From: a virus
Reading direction: 5' to 3' (one strand)
IMG/VR virus record: IMGVR_UViG_3300024518_000326
Coordinates: 1 to 28,485 of that record
DNA: 28,485 bases
Shown in pieces: positions 1 through 7,860 of this stretch. The position numbers and the translations under genes are program-made. Under the pieces are notes generated by a model. That model worked only from the letters and a program-made list of their open reading frames with translations. It searched no databases and was not told where the DNA came from. Position 1 is the stretch's first letter, and every line of letters starts with the position of its first letter.

Positions 1-163
1 AGTAAAAAATCAAGGTGAAGTAGTAATTGGTGGTGGCGAAGCGTTAGGTCTTAATCAAACATCAATAGTACAACTTGCAGGAGAAACATCAGGTTGGTAT
101 AATACAATGTCTTTAGATTTTGACGGCACGAATGACTATGTAGATGTAAGTGGTGTAGATACA
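1..163. repeat. Terminal direct repeat, left copy (genome closure overlap)
   Basis: These bases match 28323-28485 at 160 of 163 positions. The three differences (127, 130, 151) are all third codon positions and silent in the fibre reading frame. The open frame that runs off the right end continues in phase here, so I read this as the overlap of a circular or circularly permuted genome, with strain-level variation or sequence error at three sites. A true second fibre copy is the less likely alternative. Confidence 0.85.
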
Positions 164-1132
164 ACTATTGACGAAGATATTGGTAGTGTTTCAGCTTGGG
201 TAAAATTAGATACAGTTGGTGTTAGTGTTACTGTCTTTATGGCTTCAATAGATGCTAATAATTTTATTAGATTATGGTATAAGAATAGTGATACTACGTT
301 AAGATTTCAAATGAAAAGAGGTGGTACAAATTTAAGTTATTCAGCAGTTACTTCTATTGAGAATGACGGAAATTGGCATCATTTATCTATGACTTGGAGT
401 GTTAGTGCTAACGAAATAAAAGGATATTTAGATGGTGCTGAAGTGGCATCAGGAACTATTAGTGGTACTTGGGCAGGAACAATAGATACAGTTTATATAG
501 GTAGAACTACAACGAGTTCTGTTGGTTATTGGTTGGGTAATATAGATGAAGTTTCATTATTTACATCAGTTGCTAATATCAGTACATTGTATAATAGTGG
601 AACGCCTAACGAACCAAGAAATATAAGTAACTTAATTGGATATTGGAGAATGGGCGAAGGTTCAACATATCCAACAATAGATGACGATAGTTCAAATAGT
701 AATGATGGTACAATGACTAATATGCTTGTTGGTGATATTGTATTAGATGTAAAAACAAGTGTAGCAGATACTAATATTGCAAAATTAACTACACAAGGTG
801 ATGGAACGAATTATATAACAGTACAAAACAATTCTATATTAGGATTTGAAGTAAAAGTAATAGGACTTTGTAAAGGTGGTGGTTTAGGAACGGCAGGTGA
901 CTATAAATATATAGAAATAAAAGGTGCAGTACAAGTAGATGACGGCTACAATTTAACTTGGTCGCAAAGCTCTACTACAATAGCAAGTTCAGGTACGACA
1001 GGAACAGCAGTAATGGCTGCCGTTAGCGACCCTTATATAACAGTAGAAGCAACAGGAACTGATGGCATAGACATAGAATGGTTTGCGTCAGTAAAATTAA
1101 CAGAAAAGAAATTAACAAGCGAAACATTTTAA
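2..1132 (+). CDS. LamG-domain tail fibre/adhesin, C-terminal part (5' partial)
   Basis: The frame is open from base 2 with no start, and it joins in frame to the gene starting at 27952, giving about 500 residues in the closed genome. Residues are numbered in that joined protein. The end of a Gly/Asn-rich N-terminal region is followed by a LamG/concanavalin-like fold at about 161-370. Its landmarks are DGTNDYV, GNWHHL, YNSGTP and a closing GYWRMGEG...NSNDG block. A beta-rich tail follows. LamG domains commonly bind glycans, so host-surface recognition is the likely role. ATG 107 lies inside this frame and would make only a truncated form. The gene ends 3 bases before the tape measure gene. It is a clear paralogue of the 9195-9920 protein. 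Confidence 0.8.
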   Translation, partial: VKNQGEVVIGGGEALGLNQTSIVQLAGETSGWYNTMSLDFDGTNDYVDVSGVDTTIDEDIGSVSAWVKLDTVGVSVTVFMASIDANNFIRLWYKNSDTTLRFQMKRGGTNLSYSAVTSIENDGNWHHLSMTWSVSANEIKGYLDGAEVASGTISGTWAGTIDTVYIGRTTTSSVGYWLGNIDEVSLFTSVANISTLYNSGTPNEPRNISNLIGYWRMGEGSTYPTIDDDSSNSNDGTMTNMLVGDIVLDVKTSVADTNIAKLTTQGDGTNYITVQNNSILGFEVKVIGLCKGGGLGTAGDYKYIEIKGAVQVDDGYNLTWSQSSTTIASSGTTGTAVMAAVSDPYITVEATGTDGIDIEWFASVKLTEKKLTSETF

Positions 1133-1135
1133 ATT

Positions 1136-2728
1136 ATGGCTGAAGAATTAAAATTTAATGTAAAGACTAACATAGATGACGCTGCAAAAGACGCAGAAAA
1201 GTTAGGCGACAATATAGAAAAAGCAAAAGACGAAACTGCAAAACTTGAAGGTGCTACCAAAAAAGGTGCAAAAGGGTTTAAAGGTTTAGGAACAGCAGTA
1301 AAAGGCGTAGGTATGGCTTTAAAAGCAGCAGGTATAGGAATAGTAGTTGCTTTAATGGCTAAACTTATGGATGTCTTTAGTAAAAACCAAAAGGTATTAG
1401 ATACTTTTAATACTGCTATGGAAGTTTTATCTATTGCTTTTAATGACTTGTTTAGTTTTATAAGTGATAATATAGGAAACATTACAGGTTGGTTCAAAGA
1501 TATATTTGAAAACCCACAAGAAAAACTTAAAGATTTTGGTACAGCTATTAAGGAAAACCTTATAGAAAGGTTTAATAGTTTGTTAGAAGTGTTTGGTCAT
1601 TTGGGCAAGGCGTTAGGACACTTATTCAAAGGTGAATTTGCAAAAGCGGTTGATAGTGTAAAAGAAGCAGGTAAAGAAATGGTAGATGTCGCAACAGGTG
1701 TGGATGGTGCTTATGAAAAAATAGGTGAAGCAGTAAAAACAGCAGGTGCGGCTATTGTAGATTATGGTAAAAAAACTTTAAAAACTGCAAAATCAGTAAT
1801 TGAATTAAACAAAGCGTCAGAATTAGCAGCAGTACAAGTACAAGGAATAATTGAAGAATACGACAGACAAGCCGAGAAACTTCGTCAAGTAAGAGATGAC
1901 GAAACTAAGACCTTTGCAGAAAGAATAGAAGCCAACAAGAAGTTAGGCGAAGTCTTAAAAGAGCAAGGCGAAGAAATGCAAAAGTTAGTAGATATACAAG
2001 TAGCAGCAGCACAAGTAGAATATGATAAGAATAAAAGTCAGGAAAATCTTATAGCCCTAACAGAAACATTAAACGAAAGAAAAGCAGTAGAAGCACAAAT
2101 TACAGGTTTTCAATCTGAACAGCTTACAAATCAAGTAGCGTTAGAAAAAGAACTATTAGAAGCAAAGAACGAAGTTTTAGCAGGTGGTCTTTCAGGTATA
2201 GAATTAGAATTAGCAGAATTAGAAAACGCTTATAAGTTAAAACTTGATATGGCACGAAAAGCAGGTGAAGATACAGTCGCTATTGAAAAACAATTTGCAA
2301 AACAAAAGAAAGACATAGTAAGAGAAGGTGTAAATAGTCAATTAGAAGCGTTTTCAGGTTTAGCAGGTGCTTTAGGTGATTTAGCAGGTGAAAGCAAGGA
2401 GTTAGCAATAGCACAAGCTATCATAGACACTTATGTAGGTGCAACAAAAGCGTTTGCACAAGAAGGAACTTTAGGTTTTATATCAGGGGCTGCAATTTTG
2501 GTAGCAGGTCTTGCGAATGTTAAAAAGATAATGGAACAAGATGTTGGTAGTGGTGGTGGTGGTTCTGTTTCTGCAGCACCCACAACACCAAGAACAACAG
2601 TAGCAAGTGGTGCTTTTACTTTAGAAGGTGGTGTAGAACCTGAACCTGCAAGGGCTTATGTAGTATCTGACGACATTACAGACAGTCAAAACAAATTAGC
2701 CAACATTAGAAGAAGGGCTACAATATAA
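1136..2728 (+). CDS. Tail tape measure protein
   Basis: This 530-residue, largely helical protein sets tail length in siphoviruses. A Gly/Ala/Lys-rich N-terminus leads to a hydrophobic segment at about 57-82 (GVGMALKAAGIGIVV). Long charged coiled coil fills the middle, with a second small-residue hydrophobic segment near 446-462 (SGAAILVAGLANVKKI). The AIAQAIIDTYVGATKAF stretch before it is typical of tape measure C-termini in Bacteroidota phages. At the usual 0.15 nm per residue the tail would be about 80 nm, which is short. It follows the LamG fibre by 3 bases and lies about 7 kb downstream of the tail chaperone, an unusual position because the two are normally adjacent. Confidence 0.85.
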   Translation: MAEELKFNVKTNIDDAAKDAEKLGDNIEKAKDETAKLEGATKKGAKGFKGLGTAVKGVGMALKAAGIGIVVALMAKLMDVFSKNQKVLDTFNTAMEVLSIAFNDLFSFISDNIGNITGWFKDIFENPQEKLKDFGTAIKENLIERFNSLLEVFGHLGKALGHLFKGEFAKAVDSVKEAGKEMVDVATGVDGAYEKIGEAVKTAGAAIVDYGKKTLKTAKSVIELNKASELAAVQVQGIIEEYDRQAEKLRQVRDDETKTFAERIEANKKLGEVLKEQGEEMQKLVDIQVAAAQVEYDKNKSQENLIALTETLNERKAVEAQITGFQSEQLTNQVALEKELLEAKNEVLAGGLSGIELELAELENAYKLKLDMARKAGEDTVAIEKQFAKQKKDIVREGVNSQLEAFSGLAGALGDLAGESKELAIAQAIIDTYVGATKAFAQEGTLGFISGAAILVAGLANVKKIMEQDVGSGGGGSVSAAPTTPRTTVASGAFTLEGGVEPEPARAYVVSDDITDSQNKLANIRRRATI

Positions 2729-2743
2729 AACAAACAATAATTA

Positions 2744-2756
2744 TTTCTATTATATA
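2744..2756 (+). promoter_or_regulatory. Late motif copy 1 (TTTCTATTATATA)
   Basis: One of five exact copies of a 13-base motif. It sits in the 44-base gap between the tape measure gene and the coiled-coil gene at 2773, with 16 bases between the motif and the ATG. A role as a phage late promoter core is inferred from repetition and placement only. Confidence 0.6.
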
Positions 2757-2772
2757 ACACAAAAACTATATT

Positions 2773-3147
2773 ATGTATAAAGAATACCTACAAAAATTAG
2801 AAAAGCTTAAAGGTACTGAACTAAAAGGTACTGAATTAAAAAGCTATAAAATAAACTTATCTAAAATAGACGATATTGATGAAAAAATTGGTCAGGGATA
2901 TTTAAGCGACTTTGTAGAAGAAGCGTTAGACGACGCAACTGTTTTAATTACAAAAGCAAGAGATATAGTAAAATTTGATATGACTGATGCATACACAGAA
3001 GCAGAAGGTATGTTAAACGAACTTGAAGCAGATATTAAAGCGTTAGGTATAGACGCACCTGCCGAAGTAAAAACATTAAGAAAGAACTTAAATGATTTAG
3101 ACAAAGAGATTGACAAATGGGAAAGCAAAGTAAGGTCTTTCGGATAA
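2773..3147 (+). CDS. Small helical coiled-coil protein, probably virion-associated
   Basis: This 124-residue protein is almost wholly helical and charged, and I do not recognise the family. It begins with an imperfect internal repeat, LKGTE-LKGTE-LKSY (residues 12-25). Near the C-terminus it has an ALGI segment (IKALGIDAPAEV) before a final coiled coil. Similar ALGI segments occur in the C-terminal part of the protease at 3157 and in the protein at 4146, so the three may share an ancestral helical module. It is the first gene after late motif copy 1 and lies 9 bases before the protease gene, which points to a head assembly or structural role. Function is not established. Confidence 0.7.
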   Translation: MYKEYLQKLEKLKGTELKGTELKSYKINLSKIDDIDEKIGQGYLSDFVEEALDDATVLITKARDIVKFDMTDAYTEAEGMLNELEADIKALGIDAPAEVKTLRKNLNDLDKEIDKWESKVRSFG

Positions 3148-3156
3148 AATTATAAT

Positions 3157-4122
3157 ATGAAAAAGAAAACAAGGATTGTAGAATTAGTTATTTCAGACGA
3201 TAGCCAAGAACTAACGATAGACGCTATCAGTTTAGTATCAAGTCCTGCTATTGAAGAAGATTTTGTATTTTTTGGAAAAGAAAAGAACAATCTAACTTTC
3301 GCAAAGGTTGATGAAGAAAAAAGAATGTTAATCAGTCCTGCTCTTATACCTAACAAACAGATTTTCAGATACGACCCACAGACAGACACCGACTACTATG
3401 TTTACTTCTCAAAAGAAACGGTAGCACAAGCAGCAGCGTTATACTTAAAACACAATAACCACCACAAAGCGACTTACGAACATTCTGATAGAGTTTCAGG
3501 AGTTTTAACTATTGAATCTTGGATAAAAGAAGGCGAACAAGACAAGTCTAAAATGTACGGCTTTGATTTGCCTATCGGCACTTGGTTTGTTAAGATGAAA
3601 ATAGAGAATGACGAACTTTGGGAAAGAATAAAATCAGGCGAACTTAAAGGACTTTCAATAGAAGGGTATTTTATAGACCGTATGGAAACTATGAGTAAAG
3701 CAATAACTGACGAACAAATAAGAACTGCATACAAAGAACTACAAGCAGAAGGTAAGGTTAAGGTTGAGTTGGCTTTAATAGATGATATGGAAACTGCTTC
3801 TGATAGATTGAATAATTTTTTTGGAGAATCAAATAAATCTATACAAGCTGCAAGTTCTTTAGATGACCAATTAGATTCCTTAAAAACAAAAGCAAAAGCA
3901 GCGATAAAAGATTTGAACTTTGACAGTTCTGATATAAATAAATGGAGAGATAATGGCAAGAAATTAATATCTAAATTTGAAAAAGCAGCAAAAGAATTAG
4001 GGATTAATCCTGCACAAAATACAGAATATAAAATGTTGTTAAAAAAGATTGAAGAAGGTTATCAGCGTGATTTAACTATAAAAGATTGGGTTAGAGCTAC
4101 AAAAGAATCATTCAAAATCTAA
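3157..4122 (+). CDS. XkdF-like prohead protease with helical C-terminal extension
   Basis: Residues 1-180 match the pattern of XkdF-type head maturation proteases of Bacteroidota phages and PBSX-like elements: LVSSPAIEEDF, LIPNKQIFRYD, a YVYFSKETV block, then TYEHSDR and GLSIEGYF. By analogy with HK97-fold capsid proteases, His109 and Ser167 are the best catalytic candidates. It would process scaffold and capsid during prohead maturation. Residues 215-321 form a separate helical, lysine-rich region with an AKELGINP segment, resembling the neighbouring coiled-coil proteins. This could be an internal scaffold-like part removed on maturation. Coiled-coil, scaffold and major capsid genes follow, as expected for a capsid module. 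Confidence 0.85.
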   Translation: MKKKTRIVELVISDDSQELTIDAISLVSSPAIEEDFVFFGKEKNNLTFAKVDEEKRMLISPALIPNKQIFRYDPQTDTDYYVYFSKETVAQAAALYLKHNNHHKATYEHSDRVSGVLTIESWIKEGEQDKSKMYGFDLPIGTWFVKMKIENDELWERIKSGELKGLSIEGYFIDRMETMSKAITDEQIRTAYKELQAEGKVKVELALIDDMETASDRLNNFFGESNKSIQAASSLDDQLDSLKTKAKAAIKDLNFDSSDINKWRDNGKKLISKFEKAAKELGINPAQNTEYKMLLKKIEEGYQRDLTIKDWVRATKESFKI

Positions 4123-4142
4123 AATTAAATTAAAATTAAATT
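4121..4142 (+). repeat. Tandem 11-base A/T repeat in leader
   Basis: AAAATTAAATT occurs twice in tandem, followed by AAAATG, and fills the gap before the 4146 start codon. It probably acts as an unstructured A-rich translation leader of the kind used in Bacteroidota, which lack a strong Shine-Dalgarno system. Confidence 0.7.
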
Positions 4143-4145
4143 AAA

Positions 4146-4724
4146 ATGAAAGAACAAATATTAAAACTTCAAGAGGTCTTTGCAAAAGCAAAAGGCATAA
4201 GTATTGAATTGCAAGACTTAAAAACTGTTGAAAAACAAATGAAAGAAGTTGGCAGAAAAGCATCAATCATTGAAACTATTTTTAATGCTTTAGATGGTGA
4301 AATGCTTGACAGAAGGGTTTTAAGAGAAGATGCAGAAGAACAATTACAAAACGCTGATGATTATAAGCAAAATATAAAAGGTTCTAAAGAAGAAGTAGAA
4401 TTAGCGAAAAGTAGATTAGACAAAGCAAAGGACGAACTTAAAGATGACCAAGACGGATATAAAGAAGAAAACGATAAGTATAAAAAATTAGATGACAAAG
4501 TAAAAGCCAAAGAAAAATTAGTTAAAGCAAGACAGAAACAATATATTACAGAAAGCAAATCATTAGGCAAAGATGTATCTAAACTAAAAAAAGCGTATGC
4601 TGATTTACAAAAAGCAGGGAAGGCGTTAGGTATTGCTAAAATTCCTGTTGAAATGTATAATGAGTATTTAGCAGATGGGGAAGAATGGGGAACAGGTAAA
4701 TTGCCTTCAGGATTTACAGACTAA
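4146..4724 (+). CDS. Coiled-coil protein in capsid module
   Basis: This 192-residue protein is rich in Lys, Glu and Asp. A continuous coiled coil spans about 60-150 (many KxxLxxK/E heptads), followed by a KALGIAKIPVEMYNEYL segment and a short Gly-rich end. I do not recognise a named family. It lies between the XkdF-like protease and the acidic scaffold-like protein, so it may be an internal core, scaffold or minor capsid protein. The ALGI segment links it to the 2773 protein and to the C-terminal region of the protease. It is translated from an A/T repeat leader. Confidence 0.7.
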   Translation: MKEQILKLQEVFAKAKGISIELQDLKTVEKQMKEVGRKASIIETIFNALDGEMLDRRVLREDAEEQLQNADDYKQNIKGSKEEVELAKSRLDKAKDELKDDQDGYKEENDKYKKLDDKVKAKEKLVKARQKQYITESKSLGKDVSKLKKAYADLQKAGKALGIAKIPVEMYNEYLADGEEWGTGKLPSGFTD

Positions 4725-4750
4725 TCTAAAAATCAAATAGACTAATAACT

Positions 4751-4763
4751 TTTCTATTATATA
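4751..4763 (+). promoter_or_regulatory. Late motif copy 2 (TTTCTATTATATA)
   Basis: Exact copy of the five-member late motif, in the 88-base gap before the scaffold gene. It lies 10 bases before the ATG of an 11-codon poly-lysine ORF and about 50 bases before the scaffold ATG. Confidence 0.6.
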
Positions 4764-4773
4764 ATAAGTAAGA

Positions 4774-4809
4774 ATGCCTAAAAAGAAAAAAAAGAAAAAA
4801 AAATATTAA
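4774..4809 (+). CDS. Mini-ORF encoding MPKKKKKKKKY, possible leader peptide
   Basis: ATG, Pro, eight Lys codons (AAA/AAG), Tyr and TAA form an 11-residue ORF ending 3 bases before the scaffold ATG. Runs of AAA lysine codons are known to slow or slip ribosomes, so it could act as a translational leader that tunes scaffold output. It might equally be a tiny DNA- or RNA-binding peptide, or a chance reading of an A-rich leader. The ordered ATG-CCT start and in-frame stop favour a real ORF only modestly. Confidence 0.35.
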   Translation: MPKKKKKKKKY

Positions 4810-4812
4810 ATT

Positions 4813-5448
4813 ATGGAATTAAAGAAACAAATCTTACAAGCGTTAGGACTTGACAAAGAAGTTAATCTTGAATACCAAGACAAATTAGCAGACGGAACTA
4901 TTATAGTTTCGGAAGCTGACGAACTTGCAGCAGGAATTTCTATTTCTATCTTAACAGAAGACGGTACACAAATACCTTTACCTGTAGGGCAGTATGAAAC
5001 AGAAGGTGGTCAGGGTTTTTCAGTAGAAGAAGAAGGTATCGTCAAGGAACTTTACGAAAGTGAAGACGAAGAAGAAGTAGTAGAAGAAGAAGTAGAAGCA
5101 ACAGAAGAAGAAAGACAACCTAAAAAAATCAAAGAAACTAAAGAAGTTGAATTTGATAAGGTAGCTTTTATTGACGAAGTAAAGTCTGTAGTAGATGAAT
5201 TAGTAGCAAAGACAGAAAAAGATATTGAAGAATTAAAATCTGAACTTAACGACTTGAAAGAAGCAAACGGAAATCTTGAAACAGAAAAAGAAGAATTAAA
5301 ATCAGAAGTTGAAAAACTTTCTAAAGAACCTGCTGACAAACCTGTTAAAACTAACAAGTTCAAGTCTGAAAGAAAAGAATTATCTACTAACGAATATAGA
5401 AAACTTACACGACAAGAGAAGTATTGGTATAATATAAAAAATAATTAA
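4813..5448 (+). CDS. Acidic capsid scaffolding protein
   Basis: This 211-residue protein has a small folded N-terminal part (about 1-75), a very acidic stretch of repeated Glu/Asp/Val (about 80-100), a coiled coil (about 125-175) and a basic C-terminus. That layout and its place immediately before the major capsid gene are typical of scaffolding proteins of HK97-type phages whose capsid protein lacks a built-in delta domain. The basic C-terminal end is where such scaffolds often contact the capsid shell. It is probably cleaved or expelled by the 3157 protease. No family name is certain; the call rests on composition and context. Confidence 0.7.
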   Translation: MELKKQILQALGLDKEVNLEYQDKLADGTIIVSEADELAAGISISILTEDGTQIPLPVGQYETEGGQGFSVEEEGIVKELYESEDEEEVVEEEVEATEEERQPKKIKETKEVEFDKVAFIDEVKSVVDELVAKTEKDIEELKSELNDLKEANGNLETEKEELKSEVEKLSKEPADKPVKTNKFKSERKELSTNEYRKLTRQEKYWYNIKNN

Positions 5449-5467
5449 TAAATAAAAATTTAAAAAA

Positions 5468-6334
5468 ATGGGATTAACAATAACGAGTTCAACGTATAGC
5501 GGTTCACAAGCGGGGGCTTATTTACACGCAGCACTTAAAGGTGCTGATAGTTTAGAGTACGCTACGGTTCGTGACGCAGTAAACTACAAAGAAGTATTAA
5601 ATACTCTAACTAATTCAAATCTTGTTAAAGACGCAACTTGCGGCTTTGATGAGCAATCTTCTACTTTAACTATGACAGAAAGCGTTTTAGAAGTAGAGCA
5701 GTTTCAAATTAACCAAGACATCTGTCGTAAAACTTTACTTTCAGATTGGTCTTACTCACAAGAAGACGACTTTGTTGCTTTCGCTATGGCTTATTCAGCA
5801 GGAGTTATCGCTGACGGTATTGAAGGTGCTTTTTGGGCAGGAACAACAGCTACATCAGGACAATTTAATGGTATTACTACTTCTTATTCAGGTAGTATGA
5901 CAGCTTCAAGTGCTTCAGGTGCTTATACAGCAGCTAACATTATTGCAAATTTAGGAACTTTAGTAGCGAATATTCCTACTTCTGTTTATTTAAAAGATGA
6001 CTTATATATTTATATGAACAAAAAGCAGTACAGATTTTACATTCAAGCAATTTCTGCTTTAAGTGCTTTTCCTTTTAACCATATGGGAGAATACACACCT
6101 GAATTTGAGGGCGTAAAAATTGCCGTTGTAAGTGGTCTTGCTGACAATAAAATGTATGCAGGACAAAAATCTAACTTATTCTTTGGAACTTCAACAGCAC
6201 TTGATATGGATTTTAACGAAGTTAAAGTTTTGGATATGTCAGGAGTTGATGGTAGTCAAAATATAAGATTAGTAAGTCGTTGGACGGCAGGGGTGCAAGT
6301 AGGTGTAGCTGCTGACTTTACTTATCAATCGTAA
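5468..6334 (+). CDS. Major capsid protein (HK97 fold, Bacteroidota phage type)
   Basis: This 288-residue protein begins MGLTITSSTYSGSQAG and lacks a charged helical N-terminal delta region, consistent with a separate scaffold gene just upstream. The pattern of early helical segments, mid-protein Gly/Ser/Ala-rich strands (TTATSGQFNGITTSY) and a late strand-rich region (VKIAVVSGLADNKMYAGQKSN) resembles HK97-fold capsid proteins of flavobacterial phages. The KMYAGQKSNLFFGT segment recurs in this group. The gene sits after protease and scaffold and before the tail tube gene. The leader is purely A/T with no Shine-Dalgarno, so high expression would depend on an unstructured leader. Confidence 0.85.
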   Translation: MGLTITSSTYSGSQAGAYLHAALKGADSLEYATVRDAVNYKEVLNTLTNSNLVKDATCGFDEQSSTLTMTESVLEVEQFQINQDICRKTLLSDWSYSQEDDFVAFAMAYSAGVIADGIEGAFWAGTTATSGQFNGITTSYSGSMTASSASGAYTAANIIANLGTLVANIPTSVYLKDDLYIYMNKKQYRFYIQAISALSAFPFNHMGEYTPEFEGVKIAVVSGLADNKMYAGQKSNLFFGTSTALDMDFNEVKVLDMSGVDGSQNIRLVSRWTAGVQVGVAADFTYQS

Positions 6335-6358
6335 TAGTAACTTTAAAAACTAAATAAA

Positions 6359-6916
6359 ATGGCTTGTGATTTAATAAAAGGACATAGCATATCTTGTCGG
6401 GATGGAATCGGGGGTGTTAAAGCCATCTACTTAGGACAGTTTGAAGAAATTACTTTAACTGCTTCAGGTGGTGAAGTTACCGATATTGAAATGGGTACAG
6501 ATACTTTGTTTAAATACACTTGTAAGCGTGGTGTAGCAAGTATCACAGAAACCGTAAATGCTTCTTCAGAGGCAGGTACAGTTTTTTACACTCATTCTTG
6601 TAACTTCAAATTTAACAAACTTAGTAAAGAATATCAAAACGAGTTGCGTATGTTAGCACAAAACCGACTTATAGTTTTTGCCGAATTAAACGAACTTAAT
6701 AATGATGGGTACAATACTATTATGTGCTTAGGTGGTACTAACGGCTTAGAACTAACATCAGGTACAGGTGCTTCAGGTGCTGCTCTTGGTGATATGAACG
6801 GTTATGATTGGACATTAGAAGGTACTGAAAATAATCCTATGGACGAAGTTACTAATGATGCAGGTGCAGGTTTAGGTAATGCAGCGTTTACAATGGGTAC
6901 AATAGTAACAAGTTAA
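6359..6916 (+). CDS. Probable major tail tube protein
   Basis: This 185-residue protein starts MACDLIKGHSISCRDGIGG, an opening I associate with an abundant structural protein in Bacteroidota siphophages, usually considered the tail tube. It is beta-rich, with a paired strand region (ITETVNASSEAGTVFYTHSCNFKFNKL), an RMLAQNRLIVFAEL helix and a Gly/Ala-rich end. It directly follows the capsid gene and is followed by a strong terminator, fitting a highly expressed virion gene at the end of a transcript. The tail tube call is inference from pattern and place; a head-associated structural protein remains possible. Confidence 0.65.
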   Translation: MACDLIKGHSISCRDGIGGVKAIYLGQFEEITLTASGGEVTDIEMGTDTLFKYTCKRGVASITETVNASSEAGTVFYTHSCNFKFNKLSKEYQNELRMLAQNRLIVFAELNELNNDGYNTIMCLGGTNGLELTSGTGASGAALGDMNGYDWTLEGTENNPMDEVTNDAGAGLGNAAFTMGTIVTS

Positions 6917-6958
6917 AAAAACTTCTCAAAGTTTTATACTTTGTTTTCATAAACATTA

Positions 6959-6983
6959 GGGGGTTCGCAAGAACCCCTTTTTG
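6959..6983 (+). terminator. Rho-independent terminator after tail tube gene
   Basis: GGGGTTC, a GCAA tetraloop and GAACCCC form a perfect 7-bp stem, followed directly by TTTTTG. It lies 43 bases after the stop of the tail tube gene and about 45 bases before late motif copy 3. A transcript therefore ends here and a new one may begin just downstream. Confidence 0.9.
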
Positions 6984-7027
6984 TTTTATAGACAGATTAC
7001 TAACAGAATACAAATAATTACAAAGTA

Positions 7028-7040
7028 TTTCTATTATATA
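7028..7040 (+). promoter_or_regulatory. Late motif copy 3 (TTTCTATTATATA)
   Basis: Exact copy of the late motif, directly after a strong terminator and 14 bases before the ATG at 7055. A start signal is needed after a terminator, so this copy is the best single argument that the motif is a promoter. With the next bases it forms CTAT-TAT-ATAG, a small dyad. Confidence 0.65.
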
Positions 7041-7054
7041 GTAAGAAAGAGAAT

Positions 7055-7549
7055 ATGCTACATATAACTTACGGTTCAACAGGTACTTTTTATGTAACGA
7101 CTGAAGAAAAGCGAATAGATACTTCTGTAGTTACAAGTAAAATTCGGCTATTGTTTAAGTTTACAAACGACTTAGATAAAAGAATAGTCTATGCTTACGG
7201 ACAAGTCTTGGTTCATAATGACAGTATAAGAACTTATCAAAGATATACAAGAGCAACAATAGGACACAACACGACTGAAAATGTATTTACAGGTATGGTA
7301 AATTTCAAGCCCTTTGGTTATTGGAAATACGAAATCTATGAAGTTAGTTGGATAGGTACTGTAAGTTTAGCAGACGGTAGGTCGCCTTCTACAGAAACAG
7401 AGGTGTTATCAGTAGAAGATAATAACGGAGTAGTACAGGGCAAAGTAGAAACAGGAAAACTTTATGTAACAGAAACAGACGGAAGCGAACAAATAAAATA
7501 CACACAACACCCTGAACCATCAGGAACAAATTATATATGGACGAATTAA
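7055..7549 (+). CDS. Beta-rich virion protein of unknown function
   Basis: This 164-residue protein has alternating strand-like segments and no membrane segment or signal peptide. Two features stand out: a KFTNDLDKRIVYAYGQ segment near the N-terminus and a FKPFGYWKYEIYEV segment near residue 90, where a structural protein sheet would be expected. I recognise similar proteins only by their place after the capsid and tail tube genes of flavobacterial phages. It is the first gene after the terminator and late motif copy 3, and precedes a run of small and glycan-binding-like proteins. Head decoration or head completion are possible roles, but unproven. Confidence 0.7.
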   Translation: MLHITYGSTGTFYVTTEEKRIDTSVVTSKIRLLFKFTNDLDKRIVYAYGQVLVHNDSIRTYQRYTRATIGHNTTENVFTGMVNFKPFGYWKYEIYEVSWIGTVSLADGRSPSTETEVLSVEDNNGVVQGKVETGKLYVTETDGSEQIKYTQHPEPSGTNYIWTN

Positions 7550-7560
7550 AATAAAAAATT

Positions 7561-7860
7561 ATGAGTTTAATTGACAACAACAACACACTATTAAGAGAAA
7601 TGTTAGGCAAAGGCAAATGTGATGTAATAGCAACTACTGCTATGACAGGCAAGGACTATTACGCAGTACATTTTGTAACAGAAAGCGTTATTACTTCTAT
7701 TGCTATTGCAGGTGCAACTACTGCAACAGGTTCTGCTATTGCAAATCTTAATACAACTATTCCTGCAGGAACGGTTATCTATGGCAGAGTAACTGCTATA
7801 AATTTAGCTTCAGGTGTAGCAATATGTTATACTGAAACTGACGAAAAAGCTGCTGAATAG
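7561..7860 (+). CDS. Small beta-rich structural protein, possible decoration protein
   Basis: This 99-residue protein has a short helical start (LLREMLGKGKCDVIA) and then a strand-rich core full of Thr, Ala and Ile: ITSIAIAGATTATG, TTIPAGTVIYGRVTAI. The PAGTVIYGRVTAINLASG segment is typical of phage structural proteins that bind on the outside of capsids or tails. It overlaps the GTG start of the next gene by one base, so the two are likely translated together. The decoration role is inferred from size, composition and neighbourhood. Confidence 0.65.
   Translation: MSLIDNNNTLLREMLGKGKCDVIATTAMTGKDYYAVHFVTESVITSIAIAGATTATGSAIANLNTTIPAGTVIYGRVTAINLASGVAICYTETDEKAAE

Noticed and set aside
107-1132. 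The LamG gene as a complete 341-residue protein starting at 107
   Set aside because: The frame is open through base 2 and joins in frame to the gene from 27952, so ATG 107 is internal.
1-1132. Diversity-generating retroelement acting on the fibre
   Set aside because: No reverse transcriptase and no template repeat with adenine-directed differences; the three end mismatches are silent C/T or A/G changes.
3474-3959. Long minus-strand open frame opposite the protease gene (and similar ones at 1129-1497, 5052-5363, 20605-20919)
   Set aside because: They mirror strong + strand genes, are rich in Ser/Leu/Phe as expected from the complement of Lys/Glu/Asp-rich coding, and have no leader or neighbour support.
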